64,000 bases of DNA from Bdellovibrio bacteriovorus (GTDB taxonomy: Bacteria; Bdellovibrionota; Bdellovibrionia; Bdellovibrionales; Bdellovibrionaceae), in the NCBI RefSeq assembly GCF_002208115.1, contig NZ_CP020946.1, positions 496,001 to 560,000 on the forward strand. The letters are read 5' to 3'. Under the pieces are notes generated by a model that saw only the letters and a list, made by a program, of their open reading frames with translations, was not told where the DNA came from and did not search any database. Positions within the stretch are counted from its first letter, which is position 1; the number at the start of each line of letters is the position of its first letter. Made by a program: the position numbers and the translations under genes. This document shows, one piece after another, positions 33,578-41,626 of this stretch.

Positions 33578-34414
33578 TTAACCCGCCTTTGCTATTTTTT
33601 CCAACTGTGCTGTTTTCTCGTTCAGATTATCGATCAGATTTTTTTTCTGTTTTAAATTCATGGATCCCAGAACCTCGATGACCAATTTTTGCAACTGGAG
33701 TTTGTATTCGCGGAAGGCCGTTTGGTATTCGGCCAGATCCATGGCGGCGGGATTGTTGTAGTAGGTTTTCAGAAACTCTCGTTTTGCTTCGGGAGTGGTC
33801 ATCTGTTCCTGATAGCGGCTGAGGATATGGGCTTTGTTGCGCGCCTTCAGTTCGCCGGGGAACGGGGATGAATCCAGGTGGGTGTTGATCATTTTCTCCT
33901 GTTCTGGGGTCAGGGAACCCAGGAACATTTCAAAGTACTCGGTGTATTTGTTGCGCATTTCTTTGCGGTATTTGGATGTCTGATGAAACTTGTCCAGATC
34001 CGCCTGGGTTTTCTTTTCAAATTCCCGGGCGAAGGTGGCGAGTTGCTTGGGCTGGGTCGAGGCAATGAATTTTCCGGCTGTATCGGAAAAGCGGGCGTTG
34101 ATCTGCTCAACGTCCTTGAGGAAAAGATCAAAATAGAAACCGGTGCGGGAGGAATCCAGAGTGCCTTTTTGCACTTCCTGTTGCAGTCCTTTGAGGCGGG
34201 CAATCCACTGGGGCAGAACTTCGGCTTTAAGTTCGCCCAGATCCTTTTGCACACCATCTTTCAGATCCCGGCTTTGCGAGCTTGAGATGTCGAAATAGTC
34301 ATCGACCTTTGAGGCGATGTAAGTGTCAGCCCACTTGAATGCGATACCAAAATGATTGCAACCTGTTAGGGTCAAAGCTCCGGCACACAGAACGACAAAA
34401 AGAAATCTATTCAT
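33578..34414 (-). CDS. DUF6279-like lipoprotein
   Basis: A 278-residue lipoprotein (signal ending LTLTGCNHFGIAFKW). The mature part is all-helical with the pattern WADTYIASKVDDYFDISSSQ directly after the Cys, as in the DUF6279 lipoproteins, then long amphipathic helices (KDLGELKAEVLPQWIARLKG) and LGSLTPEQEKMINTHL. Function of the family is unknown. It follows the penicillin-binding protein gene on the same strand with a 54-base gap, so a cell-envelope role is plausible. Confidence 0.8.
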   Translation of the reverse strand: MNRFLFVVLCAGALTLTGCNHFGIAFKWADTYIASKVDDYFDISSSQSRDLKDGVQKDLGELKAEVLPQWIARLKGLQQEVQKGTLDSSRTGFYFDLFLKDVEQINARFSDTAGKFIASTQPKQLATFAREFEKKTQADLDKFHQTSKYRKEMRNKYTEYFEMFLGSLTPEQEKMINTHLDSSPFPGELKARNKAHILSRYQEQMTTPEAKREFLKTYYNNPAAMDLAEYQTAFREYKLQLQKLVIEVLGSMNLKQKKNLIDNLNEKTAQLEKIAKAG

Positions 34415-34468
34415 TCGTCAATTCTATCAGACGAAGCTTTGAAAACCGCGCTGGTGGCGGTTTTCAGA

Positions 34469-36841
34469 TCAAAGGTCGGGTGATTTGGCCTTGTCAAATA
34501 CGAGTTCCACTTGAGTTGGATCACCTTCTTTATAGGCGTTCAAAGCCTCCAGCGTCTTTTGATCCAGCATCACTTTTTCGGTGTTTTCCGGCCATGGGAA
34601 ATCATCCGCCGGGAAACGGGTTCCGATTTTTTTCATAAATTGAGTCCATACCGGCACGGCGCCATTGGAGCCTGTCAGCTTGTGCGTAAGATTGTTGTCG
34701 TAACCGACCCACACCACAGTTGTGATGTAAGGGGTGAAGCCTGCAAACCAAGCATCTTTATTGTCGCTGGTAGTTCCGGTTTTGCCGGCTGCCGGGTTGA
34801 AGAACCCGTTCAGGGTGATGGATCGTGCTGTCCCGGACAAAATGGTTTGTTTCATCATGCTCACCAGGCTTGCCACCGCGGCAGGGTCCACAGTCCCTGT
34901 TGGGCGAGGATCGTGTACGAAGACCTCAACATTGTCTGAATTCAAAGCGCGTCTGATAAAAGACAGCGCGGGTTTTTGTCCCATTGCTGCCAGAGTCATG
35001 TAGCTTTGCAGAACTTCTTTTGGATACATTTCAAATGCACCCAAAGTCATTGCCGGGAAGGATTTAAGCTGCGAAGTCACGCCCATTTCGTGGGTCACGT
35101 CAATCACATTCCCCAGTCCTACCGCAAGCCCCAGAGAGGCCGTCGCCGCATTCAGGGAATTTTTCAGCGCATAGAACATCGGCACTGTGCCGAAGAATTT
35201 CTTACCATAGTTTTCCGGGGACCAGGCCTGACCTTCATATTTATAAGTGAACTTTTCATCGTTCAGCAAAGTCACCGGAGTGTACGGTTCGCCCGTTTCG
35301 GTTTTGTTCAGCAGGGCTGTCAAGTAAACGAAGGGCTTCATGATCGAGCCGATCTGGCGGTGTCCGTCGATGGCTCGATTGAATTGAGTCATACGGAAGT
35401 TTCGGCCGCCCACAACCACGCTGACCAAGCCCGTTTGATTGTTGCCAACCAGAACGGTTCCTTCCAAAGAGTGACCTTTGGCCTTCAGGCCCGAGATGTG
35501 TTTGTTGTTTTTTTCCAGATTTTCAAGGTGGCCACGCAAGGCATCCTGCGCTGTTTCCTGCGCTTCCAGGTCAAGCCCGGTGTAGATTTTCAGGCCATCG
35601 GGACTCAGTCCCTGAGACGTCAGTTGTTTGCGAACCGCATCCAGATAGTAGGGGGCTGTCTCGGAAGCGATCGTGCGGGGTGCGCTCGGAAGTGGCTGGC
35701 GATCGGCTTCATCAAACTGGGCTTGCGAAATGTAGTCTAGGCCCTTCATTTTTGTCAGAACCAGATTGCGGCGGCGCTCGGCGTTTTCTGGTTTCTTGAA
35801 CGGATTGTAAAGTCCCGGGCTGTTCACGATCGCAGCCATCAGCGCACATTCGCTGATATTCAGGTCGGTCAGTTCTTTGCCAAAATAGTAGCGGGCGGCC
35901 GCGCCATAACCACGCACCTGGAAAGCGCCGTTTTGTCCCAGATAGATCACGTTCAGATAAGTTTCCAGAATCTGGTCTTTGCTGAAGCGCGACTCCAGCA
36001 GCACGGACATGATGAACTCCTGATACTTTCGTTTCAGGGTTCTTTCGCTGGTCAGGAAATAGTTTTTCACCAGTTGCTGAGTGATCGTGCTGCCCCCTTG
36101 AGCACGGCGGCCCGAGGTGACGTTTTTAACCAGGGCGCGGAAGATGCCTTTGAAGCTGACCCCGCCATGTTCCAGGAACTGGGCGTCTTCAATGGACATC
36201 ACGGCGTTGGAACACATCGGGGGAACCTCTCCCAATGTCACGGTTTTTTGCATCAGGGGTTCGTTGCCGATATATTGGGCAAGCAAGGGGGCTTCACTGA
36301 CGGCCTCTTGCACTTCTTCAAAGGGTGCACCTTTGAAAATGCGGGAAATCAAACGGTCCTTTTGCACGACCAGAATCTGAATGGAGCTGTCAACATCCTG
36401 AGTGCGGGTGTCTTGTGTGACCCAGCCGATGCAGGCATCCTGGTTTTCGTCCAATCCCACCTGCAGGCGCGCGGCGCACTGCTCACGTGTGGCAATAAAG
36501 TAATCTCCAGCGAGCAGTCGTTGATCGAATTCTCGACGGCGATAGTTCTGACGCAGAAGCTGTTTTTCGATGTCGGAAATCTGAATCTGACTGTGCGACT
36601 GGAAAGTAGGTGGAGCTGCATAAAACTCCGTCGGAACGATGAACTTTTTTGACTCCAGCTTGGAGGTCAGTTCCTTTTCCAGTGCAAAGTAGGAATAGAC
36701 GCCAATCCCAAGCCCGCAGATGATTACAAGCGTCAGAAGGATTGTAAAAGCCAATAAAATAGTCTTTAATCGTGGTCGCATCATAGATGACAGAGTAGTA
36801 CGAAACTCACTCGGTGAACAACCTTTGAAAATGTTTTTCAT
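34469..36841 (-). CDS. mrcB: Bifunctional penicillin-binding protein, class A (PBP1b type)
   Basis: A 790-residue peptidoglycan synthase with one membrane helix (about 28-50). Its PBP1b-like UvrB-domain-2-style linker region follows (EFYAAPPTF). The GT51 glycosyltransferase has EDAQFLEHGG (catalytic Glu), GGSTITQQLVKNYFL and KYQEFIMSVLLE; the transpeptidase has catalytic Ser in GSIMKPFVYL, SLN in ALKNSLNAA and KTGTTSDNKDAWFAGFTP. Both activities look intact. AAAGG 6 bases before the ATG at 36841 supports this start, though 36784 (MMRPRLKTIL) is closer to the membrane helix. Divergent from the GroES-fusion gene. Confidence 0.93.
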   Translation of the reverse strand: MKNIFKGCSPSEFRTTLSSMMRPRLKTILLAFTILLTLVIICGLGIGVYSYFALEKELTSKLESKKFIVPTEFYAAPPTFQSHSQIQISDIEKQLLRQNYRRREFDQRLLAGDYFIATREQCAARLQVGLDENQDACIGWVTQDTRTQDVDSSIQILVVQKDRLISRIFKGAPFEEVQEAVSEAPLLAQYIGNEPLMQKTVTLGEVPPMCSNAVMSIEDAQFLEHGGVSFKGIFRALVKNVTSGRRAQGGSTITQQLVKNYFLTSERTLKRKYQEFIMSVLLESRFSKDQILETYLNVIYLGQNGAFQVRGYGAAARYYFGKELTDLNISECALMAAIVNSPGLYNPFKKPENAERRRNLVLTKMKGLDYISQAQFDEADRQPLPSAPRTIASETAPYYLDAVRKQLTSQGLSPDGLKIYTGLDLEAQETAQDALRGHLENLEKNNKHISGLKAKGHSLEGTVLVGNNQTGLVSVVVGGRNFRMTQFNRAIDGHRQIGSIMKPFVYLTALLNKTETGEPYTPVTLLNDEKFTYKYEGQAWSPENYGKKFFGTVPMFYALKNSLNAATASLGLAVGLGNVIDVTHEMGVTSQLKSFPAMTLGAFEMYPKEVLQSYMTLAAMGQKPALSFIRRALNSDNVEVFVHDPRPTGTVDPAAVASLVSMMKQTILSGTARSITLNGFFNPAAGKTGTTSDNKDAWFAGFTPYITTVVWVGYDNNLTHKLTGSNGAVPVWTQFMKKIGTRFPADDFPWPENTEKVMLDQKTLEALNAYKEGDPTQVELVFDKAKSPDL

Positions 36842-36867
36842 AAGTTGCCTTTGTGAAAGGATTGTTT

Positions 36868-37497
36868 GTGGCTAAGAAGAAATCTTCTGCTAAAAAAGCC
36901 AGTGTAAAAAAGGTCGTTAAAAAGACCGTCAAAAAAAGCGGCGTAAAAAAATCTCCAGCAAAAGCCGCTAAAAAACCAGCTCCCGCAAAAAAGAAAGCTC
37001 CTGCCAAGAAAACCGCTGCTAAAGCACCAGCTAAAAAAGCTGCTGCCAAAAAGCCTGCAGTGAAAAAGGCTGTGGCTAAGAAGCCGGTCGCAAAAAAGGC
37101 AGTGAAAGCTGCCAAGCCTGCGCCAAAGAAAGCGGCGGCGAAGCCTGCGACTTCTCACTTGGTGCGTGAATCTGCCCCTGTTAAAAAACTGGATTTGAGT
37201 GGCTTTGTCACTCCCTTGGACGACCGTCTGATGGTTCAGGTTTCTGGTGCCGAGAAAATGACCCCGGGTGGTTTGTATATTCCTGATTCCGTGGCCGACA
37301 CTTCCGGGAACCTGCAAGGTTTCGTGGTGGCTGTTGGACGCGGGCACATGAACAAAAAAGGTCATGTGCGTCCGATGGACGTGCAAGTCGGGGACAAAGT
37401 GGTGTTCTCTGAATATGCAGGCTCTAAAATCAAAATTCAAAATGAAGACCTCATTATTCTGCGTGAAGCGGACGTGATGGGCGTGGTTTCCAAGTAA
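36868..37497 (+). CDS. GroES-like domain with histone-H1-like Lys/Ala/Pro tail
   Basis: I start at the GTG at 36868 (AAAGGA 6 bases upstream; product MAKKKSSAKK...). Residues 1-98 consist almost wholly of Lys, Ala, Pro and Val in H1-like repeats (AKKPAPAKKKAPAKKTAAK, AAAKKPAVKKAVAKKP). Residues about 113-209 form a GroES/Cpn10 domain: VTPLDDRLMVQV, mobile-loop motif MTPGGLYIP (family GGIxLP), GFVVAVGRGHMNKKG, VQVGDKVVFSEYAGSKIKI and ILREADVMGVV. Normal GroES is about 96 residues with no tail. The tail should bind DNA, RNA or polyphosphate. Whether the domain still caps GroEL is unknown. No groEL is adjacent. Confidence 0.88.
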   Translation: MAKKKSSAKKASVKKVVKKTVKKSGVKKSPAKAAKKPAPAKKKAPAKKTAAKAPAKKAAAKKPAVKKAVAKKPVAKKAVKAAKPAPKKAAAKPATSHLVRESAPVKKLDLSGFVTPLDDRLMVQVSGAEKMTPGGLYIPDSVADTSGNLQGFVVAVGRGHMNKKGHVRPMDVQVGDKVVFSEYAGSKIKIQNEDLIILREADVMGVVSK

Positions 37498-37507
37498 AGG
37501 AATGAAG

Positions 37508-38935
37508 ATGTTGAAAAAGAACTTTTTGAAAGCACTGGGTCTTTCTGTCGCTTTGGCGACTCCGGCGGCTCACGCCCTGTCTTTGGATTGGAGCGGTGGT
37601 TACCGCTTTGAATGGACTGAGATTGACCGTCCATCTTTGGGTTCCCCGACGGAAAGAAAAGCTTACGGTACCAACTATCTTTATCTAAGCCCGACCGTGA
37701 TCGCGGCAGACGGTGTGAACGTTGTTTCCCGTTTCGATATTCTGAATAGCTCCGCTTATCCGAACTCCCAACTGGGGGAAATCTGGGGCCTGAATACCAA
37801 CACAGCTGGTGCTTCCAACTCTTCCCCAGCAACTTCGACAAACCAGGGCTCTACCAACGTTCGTGTCAGCCAGCTTTATCTGACTGTGAATCAGGAATAC
37901 GGCGCTTTGGTTGTAGGCCGTGCCCCGTTTGAGTTCGGTTTGGGTATGACTTACAACGCCGGCAAGGGTCTTTTCGACCACTGGTACGACACTCGCGATA
38001 TCGTGGGTTATAAAATCGTGGTGGGCGACTGGTTCTTCATGCCTTCTTTGGGCCGCAAACAGTCCACTGGCTACGGTCAGGGTGGTTCTATCTCTACAAT
38101 GGGTTTGCACCTTCAGTATGAAAATGCAGAAAACAAAACCATTTTGGGCGTTTATCAGGAAACTTCCAAAGGCGTGAAAGAGGCTTTGGGTTACCAAACT
38201 CCGGATCAGGTTGAGGCTATCGGCGGCGCGGGTGCAACTGTTGGCGAAAGCATGAATGTTCAGCGCACGAATGTGGTGTTTGGACGCGGCTTTGATTCCT
38301 TCGGTTTCAAATTGGAAGCCGGTTTCCAAAGTGGTGAAACAGGTGTTTTGACCGCAGGTGGTGATTCTGTGTCCTTGAATGGTTTCGGTGTGGCTTTGGA
38401 ATTCGAAGTTCCGGCCAAAGAATCCAAATGGGATTACAGAGTTCGTGCGGGTATGGCGACGGGTGAAGACGGTGGTTCTTCCGGTTTCGGTGGTTATGCC
38501 TTCAATCAGAACTATGATGTGGCGATGTTGTTGTTCAATCATCGTTTGGGCATGAAAGACTTCCTGAATACCAACGCTTATCGTTCCAATCCGAACCTGA
38601 CTGTTGGAAATTCTGCGGATGATGAATACGTAAGCAACGCCATTTATCTTGCTCCATCCGTGAACTATGCTTGGTCCGAAAGAGTCGACCTACGCAACAC
38701 TCTGGTTTATGCACAATTGATGCAGACCCAGAATTCTTCTGTTGATTCTACAAAAGATCTGGGCCTAGAATGGGATATCGACGTGGTTTACAAACACAGT
38801 GATAAAATTCAGTGGGTGAATCAGGTCGGTCTTCTGTTCCCAGGTGAAGCTTGGAAAAACGGGTCTGGAGCAGACGGAAACCTGGATAACGGGTTTACAT
38901 TTGGATTTGCATCTAAAGCCGCCATCAGCTTTTGA
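37508..38935 (+). CDS. Outer-membrane beta-barrel protein, unknown family
   Basis: A 475-residue exported protein; the start at 37508 is chosen because AAAGGA lies 6 bases upstream (an ATG at 37502 would abut it). Signal peptide ends near AAHALSLDW. The mature protein has many alternating strands with Tyr/Gly pairs (GGYRFEWTEID, LYLTVNQEYGALVVGRAPFEFGLG, FGFKLEAGFQSGE in pieces) and ends in AAISF, a barrel-type C-terminal Phe. It starts 10 bases after the GroES-fusion stop, so the two are probably co-transcribed, and it is followed by a strong terminator. Confidence 0.83.
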   Translation: MLKKNFLKALGLSVALATPAAHALSLDWSGGYRFEWTEIDRPSLGSPTERKAYGTNYLYLSPTVIAADGVNVVSRFDILNSSAYPNSQLGEIWGLNTNTAGASNSSPATSTNQGSTNVRVSQLYLTVNQEYGALVVGRAPFEFGLGMTYNAGKGLFDHWYDTRDIVGYKIVVGDWFFMPSLGRKQSTGYGQGGSISTMGLHLQYENAENKTILGVYQETSKGVKEALGYQTPDQVEAIGGAGATVGESMNVQRTNVVFGRGFDSFGFKLEAGFQSGETGVLTAGGDSVSLNGFGVALEFEVPAKESKWDYRVRAGMATGEDGGSSGFGGYAFNQNYDVAMLLFNHRLGMKDFLNTNAYRSNPNLTVGNSADDEYVSNAIYLAPSVNYAWSERVDLRNTLVYAQLMQTQNSSVDSTKDLGLEWDIDVVYKHSDKIQWVNQVGLLFPGEAWKNGSGADGNLDNGFTFGFASKAAISF

Positions 38936-39006
38936 TTACAGCACGATTGCAACTTGTACGACAGCTTGATGACTACTTGAAACATCTTGTTTGGTGGTGA
39001 GCAGGG

Positions 39007-39040
39007 CCCGGGGGGCGAAAGTCCCCCGGGATTTTTTTTT
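39007..39040 (+). terminator. Strong terminator after the barrel-protein gene
   Basis: CCCGGGGG (39007-39014) pairs with CCCCCGGG (39023-39030) and is followed by A and nine T, 72 bases past the stop at 38935. Confidence 0.92.
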
Positions 39041-39110
39041 GCCTTAAAACATCATGGACAACTTCCCGAGGATTTGTAATATCAGGTCAGCAACTCAAAT
39101 CGGAGGTTCT

Positions 39111-39485
39111 ATGAAAGCGCTTTTGGGGTCTTTGTTGGCTCTGGTGATGTTATCTGCTCCGGCAGCTCAGGCTTGGACTGAAGTGGCCAACGAAATGATC
39201 TTTGCTGATCAACCGACTTTCCAGCAGGTGTTTTTGCGTAAAAGCAAAGCCGAATATCAGGAAGTCATGGTTCAAATCATGAACCCCAACGGGGCCCGCA
39301 TCCAAAGAGCTGAAATCATCACGGAACAGGGCTGGTCCAAACCGGTCTGGAGACTTGAAGGCGACTACCGTTTCGGCATGCAAAGAACGGATGTCTTCCA
39401 GAAAGCCAAAGTGAATATCTTCCGTACTTATTTGACGACTCTTCGTCCGGGTGAACCGGTTCGTTTGCGCGTGATGATGCGTTAG
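39111..39485 (+). CDS. Small exported protein, unknown
   Basis: A 124-residue protein. The ATG at 39111 has GGAGG 4 bases upstream and opens a clear signal peptide ending APAAQAW. The mature part is a compact alpha/beta-looking domain with many basic residues (AEYQEVMVQIMNPNGARIQRA, RTDVFQKAKVNIFRTYLTTL) and no Cys. Family not recognised. Its stop overlaps the convergent ankyrin lipoprotein by 4 bases. Confidence 0.75.
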   Translation: MKALLGSLLALVMLSAPAAQAWTEVANEMIFADQPTFQQVFLRKSKAEYQEVMVQIMNPNGARIQRAEIITEQGWSKPVWRLEGDYRFGMQRTDVFQKAKVNIFRTYLTTLRPGEPVRLRVMMR

Positions 39486-40498
39486 TTTTCATCCATTAGG
39501 TACGGAGTGATGTGGCAGCCCATAAGGCACAGGGGCATATTCTTAACGCCCATCATTCCTGTTGCCATGACATATTTGCTCTTTAGATCTTCAGCTTCCT
39601 GTTCGGTCATGTGATCCAAATCAAAAAAGGTTCTGGAAATAAGGGGAATGTCCTCGCTTGCCTTAAAAGTAATATAGCTCCTCGTCTGCGGAAGGAGTTC
39701 GGCGGCCGTTGTTAGTTGGGCATGTTGCGGAGCAAGGTCTTTAGACGACAAAGCCAGTTTAATAAAGGCAAACGGAGTTCCAACCAGTTTGCCTCCGGCA
39801 ACTGGAAGTTCTATTTCCATGGTGTCGATTTTCTTACGGCTTAAAAGATACTTAAGATAATTTAGATTTCCATCGGGATGACGGGACAGGGAGATGATTT
39901 CCCCTAACAGCCAAATTTTTAAATTCTGATTGTCCAAATTATCCTGGCAATAGGTCTCTGCCAGCCCAAGAACGGTATTGCTGAAAGTGTTTGAAAAGAC
40001 ACTCATGAACGAGTGAATATTTAATAGATCTGAACAGCCCAGATTGATTTTTTGAAAGTGAGCCCAAGCTTTCTCCAAAGTGCCATAGGTCGACAAGTTT
40101 TGATATTGGAGCATCGCCCATGCTCCAATGGCCCCTCCGGAATCCGGGCTGTAGTCCCGAACTAGCAGGTATGGTTTTTTGTGAAAGCTGGATCCTTTGA
40201 TAAAGGCAGAAGCTCCCTTCGCAATCAAAAGACTGACGATAGTATGATTTCCCCTCTGGAGAGCAACTTCTAAAAGGGTTTGTCCGTTTTCTTCAATTGT
40301 TGCCAAATCCGGCATGGGACGGGATTCGATAAGTGACTGAACTTCTTCGAAGGAAGCATACTTCACGGCCTGAAAGATTGATTGAGCCGGAGATTCTACC
40401 GACCTTGTAGGGACGTATTTTTCATCAGCCTGGTCTTTCTGAAATGCGCAACCCACTACTAAGCAGGCAAGGAGGCTCGAAATAAGCAGATTTCTCAT
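39482..40498 (-). CDS. Ankyrin-repeat lipoprotein B
   Basis: A 338-residue lipoprotein (signal ending LACLVVGCAFQKD). Residues about 45-95 hold an ankyrin-like pair: ASFEEVQSLIESRPMPDLAT then ENGQTLLEVALQRGNHTIVSLLIAKGAS. The remaining C-terminal 230 residues are helical and unassigned. The start overlaps the stop of its upstream paralogue by 4 bases (ATGA), showing that both are translated together. Periplasmic ankyrin lipoproteins often bind or inhibit a partner protein; none is identified. Confidence 0.78.
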   Translation of the reverse strand: MRNLLISSLLACLVVGCAFQKDQADEKYVPTRSVESPAQSIFQAVKYASFEEVQSLIESRPMPDLATIEENGQTLLEVALQRGNHTIVSLLIAKGASAFIKGSSFHKKPYLLVRDYSPDSGGAIGAWAMLQYQNLSTYGTLEKAWAHFQKINLGCSDLLNIHSFMSVFSNTFSNTVLGLAETYCQDNLDNQNLKIWLLGEIISLSRHPDGNLNYLKYLLSRKKIDTMEIELPVAGGKLVGTPFAFIKLALSSKDLAPQHAQLTTAAELLPQTRSYITFKASEDIPLISRTFFDLDHMTEQEAEDLKSKYVMATGMMGVKNMPLCLMGCHITPYLMDEN

Positions 40499-41556
40499 TC
40501 CTCTTCCTCCGGGTTCCAGAAGTCCCCGCTGGCTTCTGCCAATGAATCATTTAGGATGGTGTTACCCCAAAAGTTTTCATCGTTGCGGAGTTCATCGATA
40601 GTGATCGAGAATTTTGCTTCGTCGATAGTTTTACACTTTCCCGGGCAATAGATTGTTGCCAGTGCCTCAGGAAAACGTGTGATTTTTTGCAGATAAGTGC
40701 TGAAGTTTTCGTGTCTAGCCGGATATTTGATATTTCGCCACCATAGCAAAAGCGATGGATTTACAAAGTAGGTGCGGTCTTCTTTATCGCTATAGTGCCA
40801 ATATCCATGGAATTTATTCGGCATTTTTCCAGATATAAACTCTGCCAAAGCGAAATGCGGAAGAACCTTGTTTAGCTGGGTATCAAGCTCGTCAAGCAGA
40901 ATATAGGAAGCATCTTTTACCAGCCTTTCAAATAGCTCGTCATTTTGCATCGAGGGAACTTTAATAAGCTTTTCTATTATGGCCAAAGGAATTTCATGGT
41001 CGCGATATCCACGCGTAATTGCGGGGATAACCTCGGAGGCCGGAGTCTGATTGGTGATGACAAAAGTCAGCAGCTCTTCAAAAGACTTGCTCTTAAGAAG
41101 ACTTCGAATTTGCGACTTGGATCGTGATATGCCCGCCCTGAGAGCGTGGTACTTAAACAGCTCTAAGGAGCTTGGTTTCTTTTGTTCTAATTTTAGAGTG
41201 CCGACTTCCTGATACAAAGACTTCTTAGTTGTGGTATTGGCCACGAATGGTGAGGCGCCCAACTGAGCCAGGTGCCGGATGACTTCAACGTCACCACGCA
41301 AGGCTGCATTCTCCAGTGGTGTGCTGCCATCTGGAAAATTCTGATTTAGATCGGCTTGGGACTTGGTTTGAATGGCGTCCTTCAGGTCATGAAGTTCAGC
41401 TTCAAGAATAAGTTTTTGGAAGGCGTTCTCAGGGGTTTTGGCTGACTGGGCCAACGGCGTTTCAGACGGCACGGCTGGTTTGTTCTGATCTTTCGAGAAA
41501 GAACAACCCATCAAAACAGTCATTATGATTGTTTGCGCAAGAATGACTTTTTTCAT
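40495..41556 (-). CDS. Ankyrin-repeat lipoprotein A
   Basis: From the ATG at 41556 (AAGGAG 8 bases upstream) the product is 353 residues; an upstream frame extension to 41619 lacks a signal. The signal peptide ends in a lipobox (VLMGCSFSKDQ). Ankyrin-like repeats follow: LEAELHDLKDAIQTKSQADL and DGSTPLENAALRGDVEVIRHLAQLGAS. The helical C-terminal region ends in an acidic tail (NPEEEE). It resembles ankyrin lipoprotein B in signal, repeat and layout, so the pair arose by tandem duplication and then diverged. Confidence 0.78.
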   Translation of the reverse strand: MKKVILAQTIIMTVLMGCSFSKDQNKPAVPSETPLAQSAKTPENAFQKLILEAELHDLKDAIQTKSQADLNQNFPDGSTPLENAALRGDVEVIRHLAQLGASPFVANTTTKKSLYQEVGTLKLEQKKPSSLELFKYHALRAGISRSKSQIRSLLKSKSFEELLTFVITNQTPASEVIPAITRGYRDHEIPLAIIEKLIKVPSMQNDELFERLVKDASYILLDELDTQLNKVLPHFALAEFISGKMPNKFHGYWHYSDKEDRTYFVNPSLLLWWRNIKYPARHENFSTYLQKITRFPEALATIYCPGKCKTIDEAKFSITIDELRNDENFWGNTILNDSLAEASGDFWNPEEEE

Positions 41557-41582
41557 GTTTTGTTCTCCTTTCTCAATAGGAC

Positions 41583-41603
41583 AAGGGTCCTTCATGGACC
41601 CTT
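41583..41603. other. Hairpin in the leader of the ankyrin pair
   Basis: AAGGGTCC (41583-41590) pairs with GGACCCTT (41596-41603) across TTCAT, between the end of the upstream gene and the ribosome site of ankyrin lipoprotein A. There is no T-run, so it may be a processing or attenuation structure rather than a terminator. Confidence 0.45.
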
Positions 41604-41626
41604 GGGAGGATTGAATCAATTAGCTG

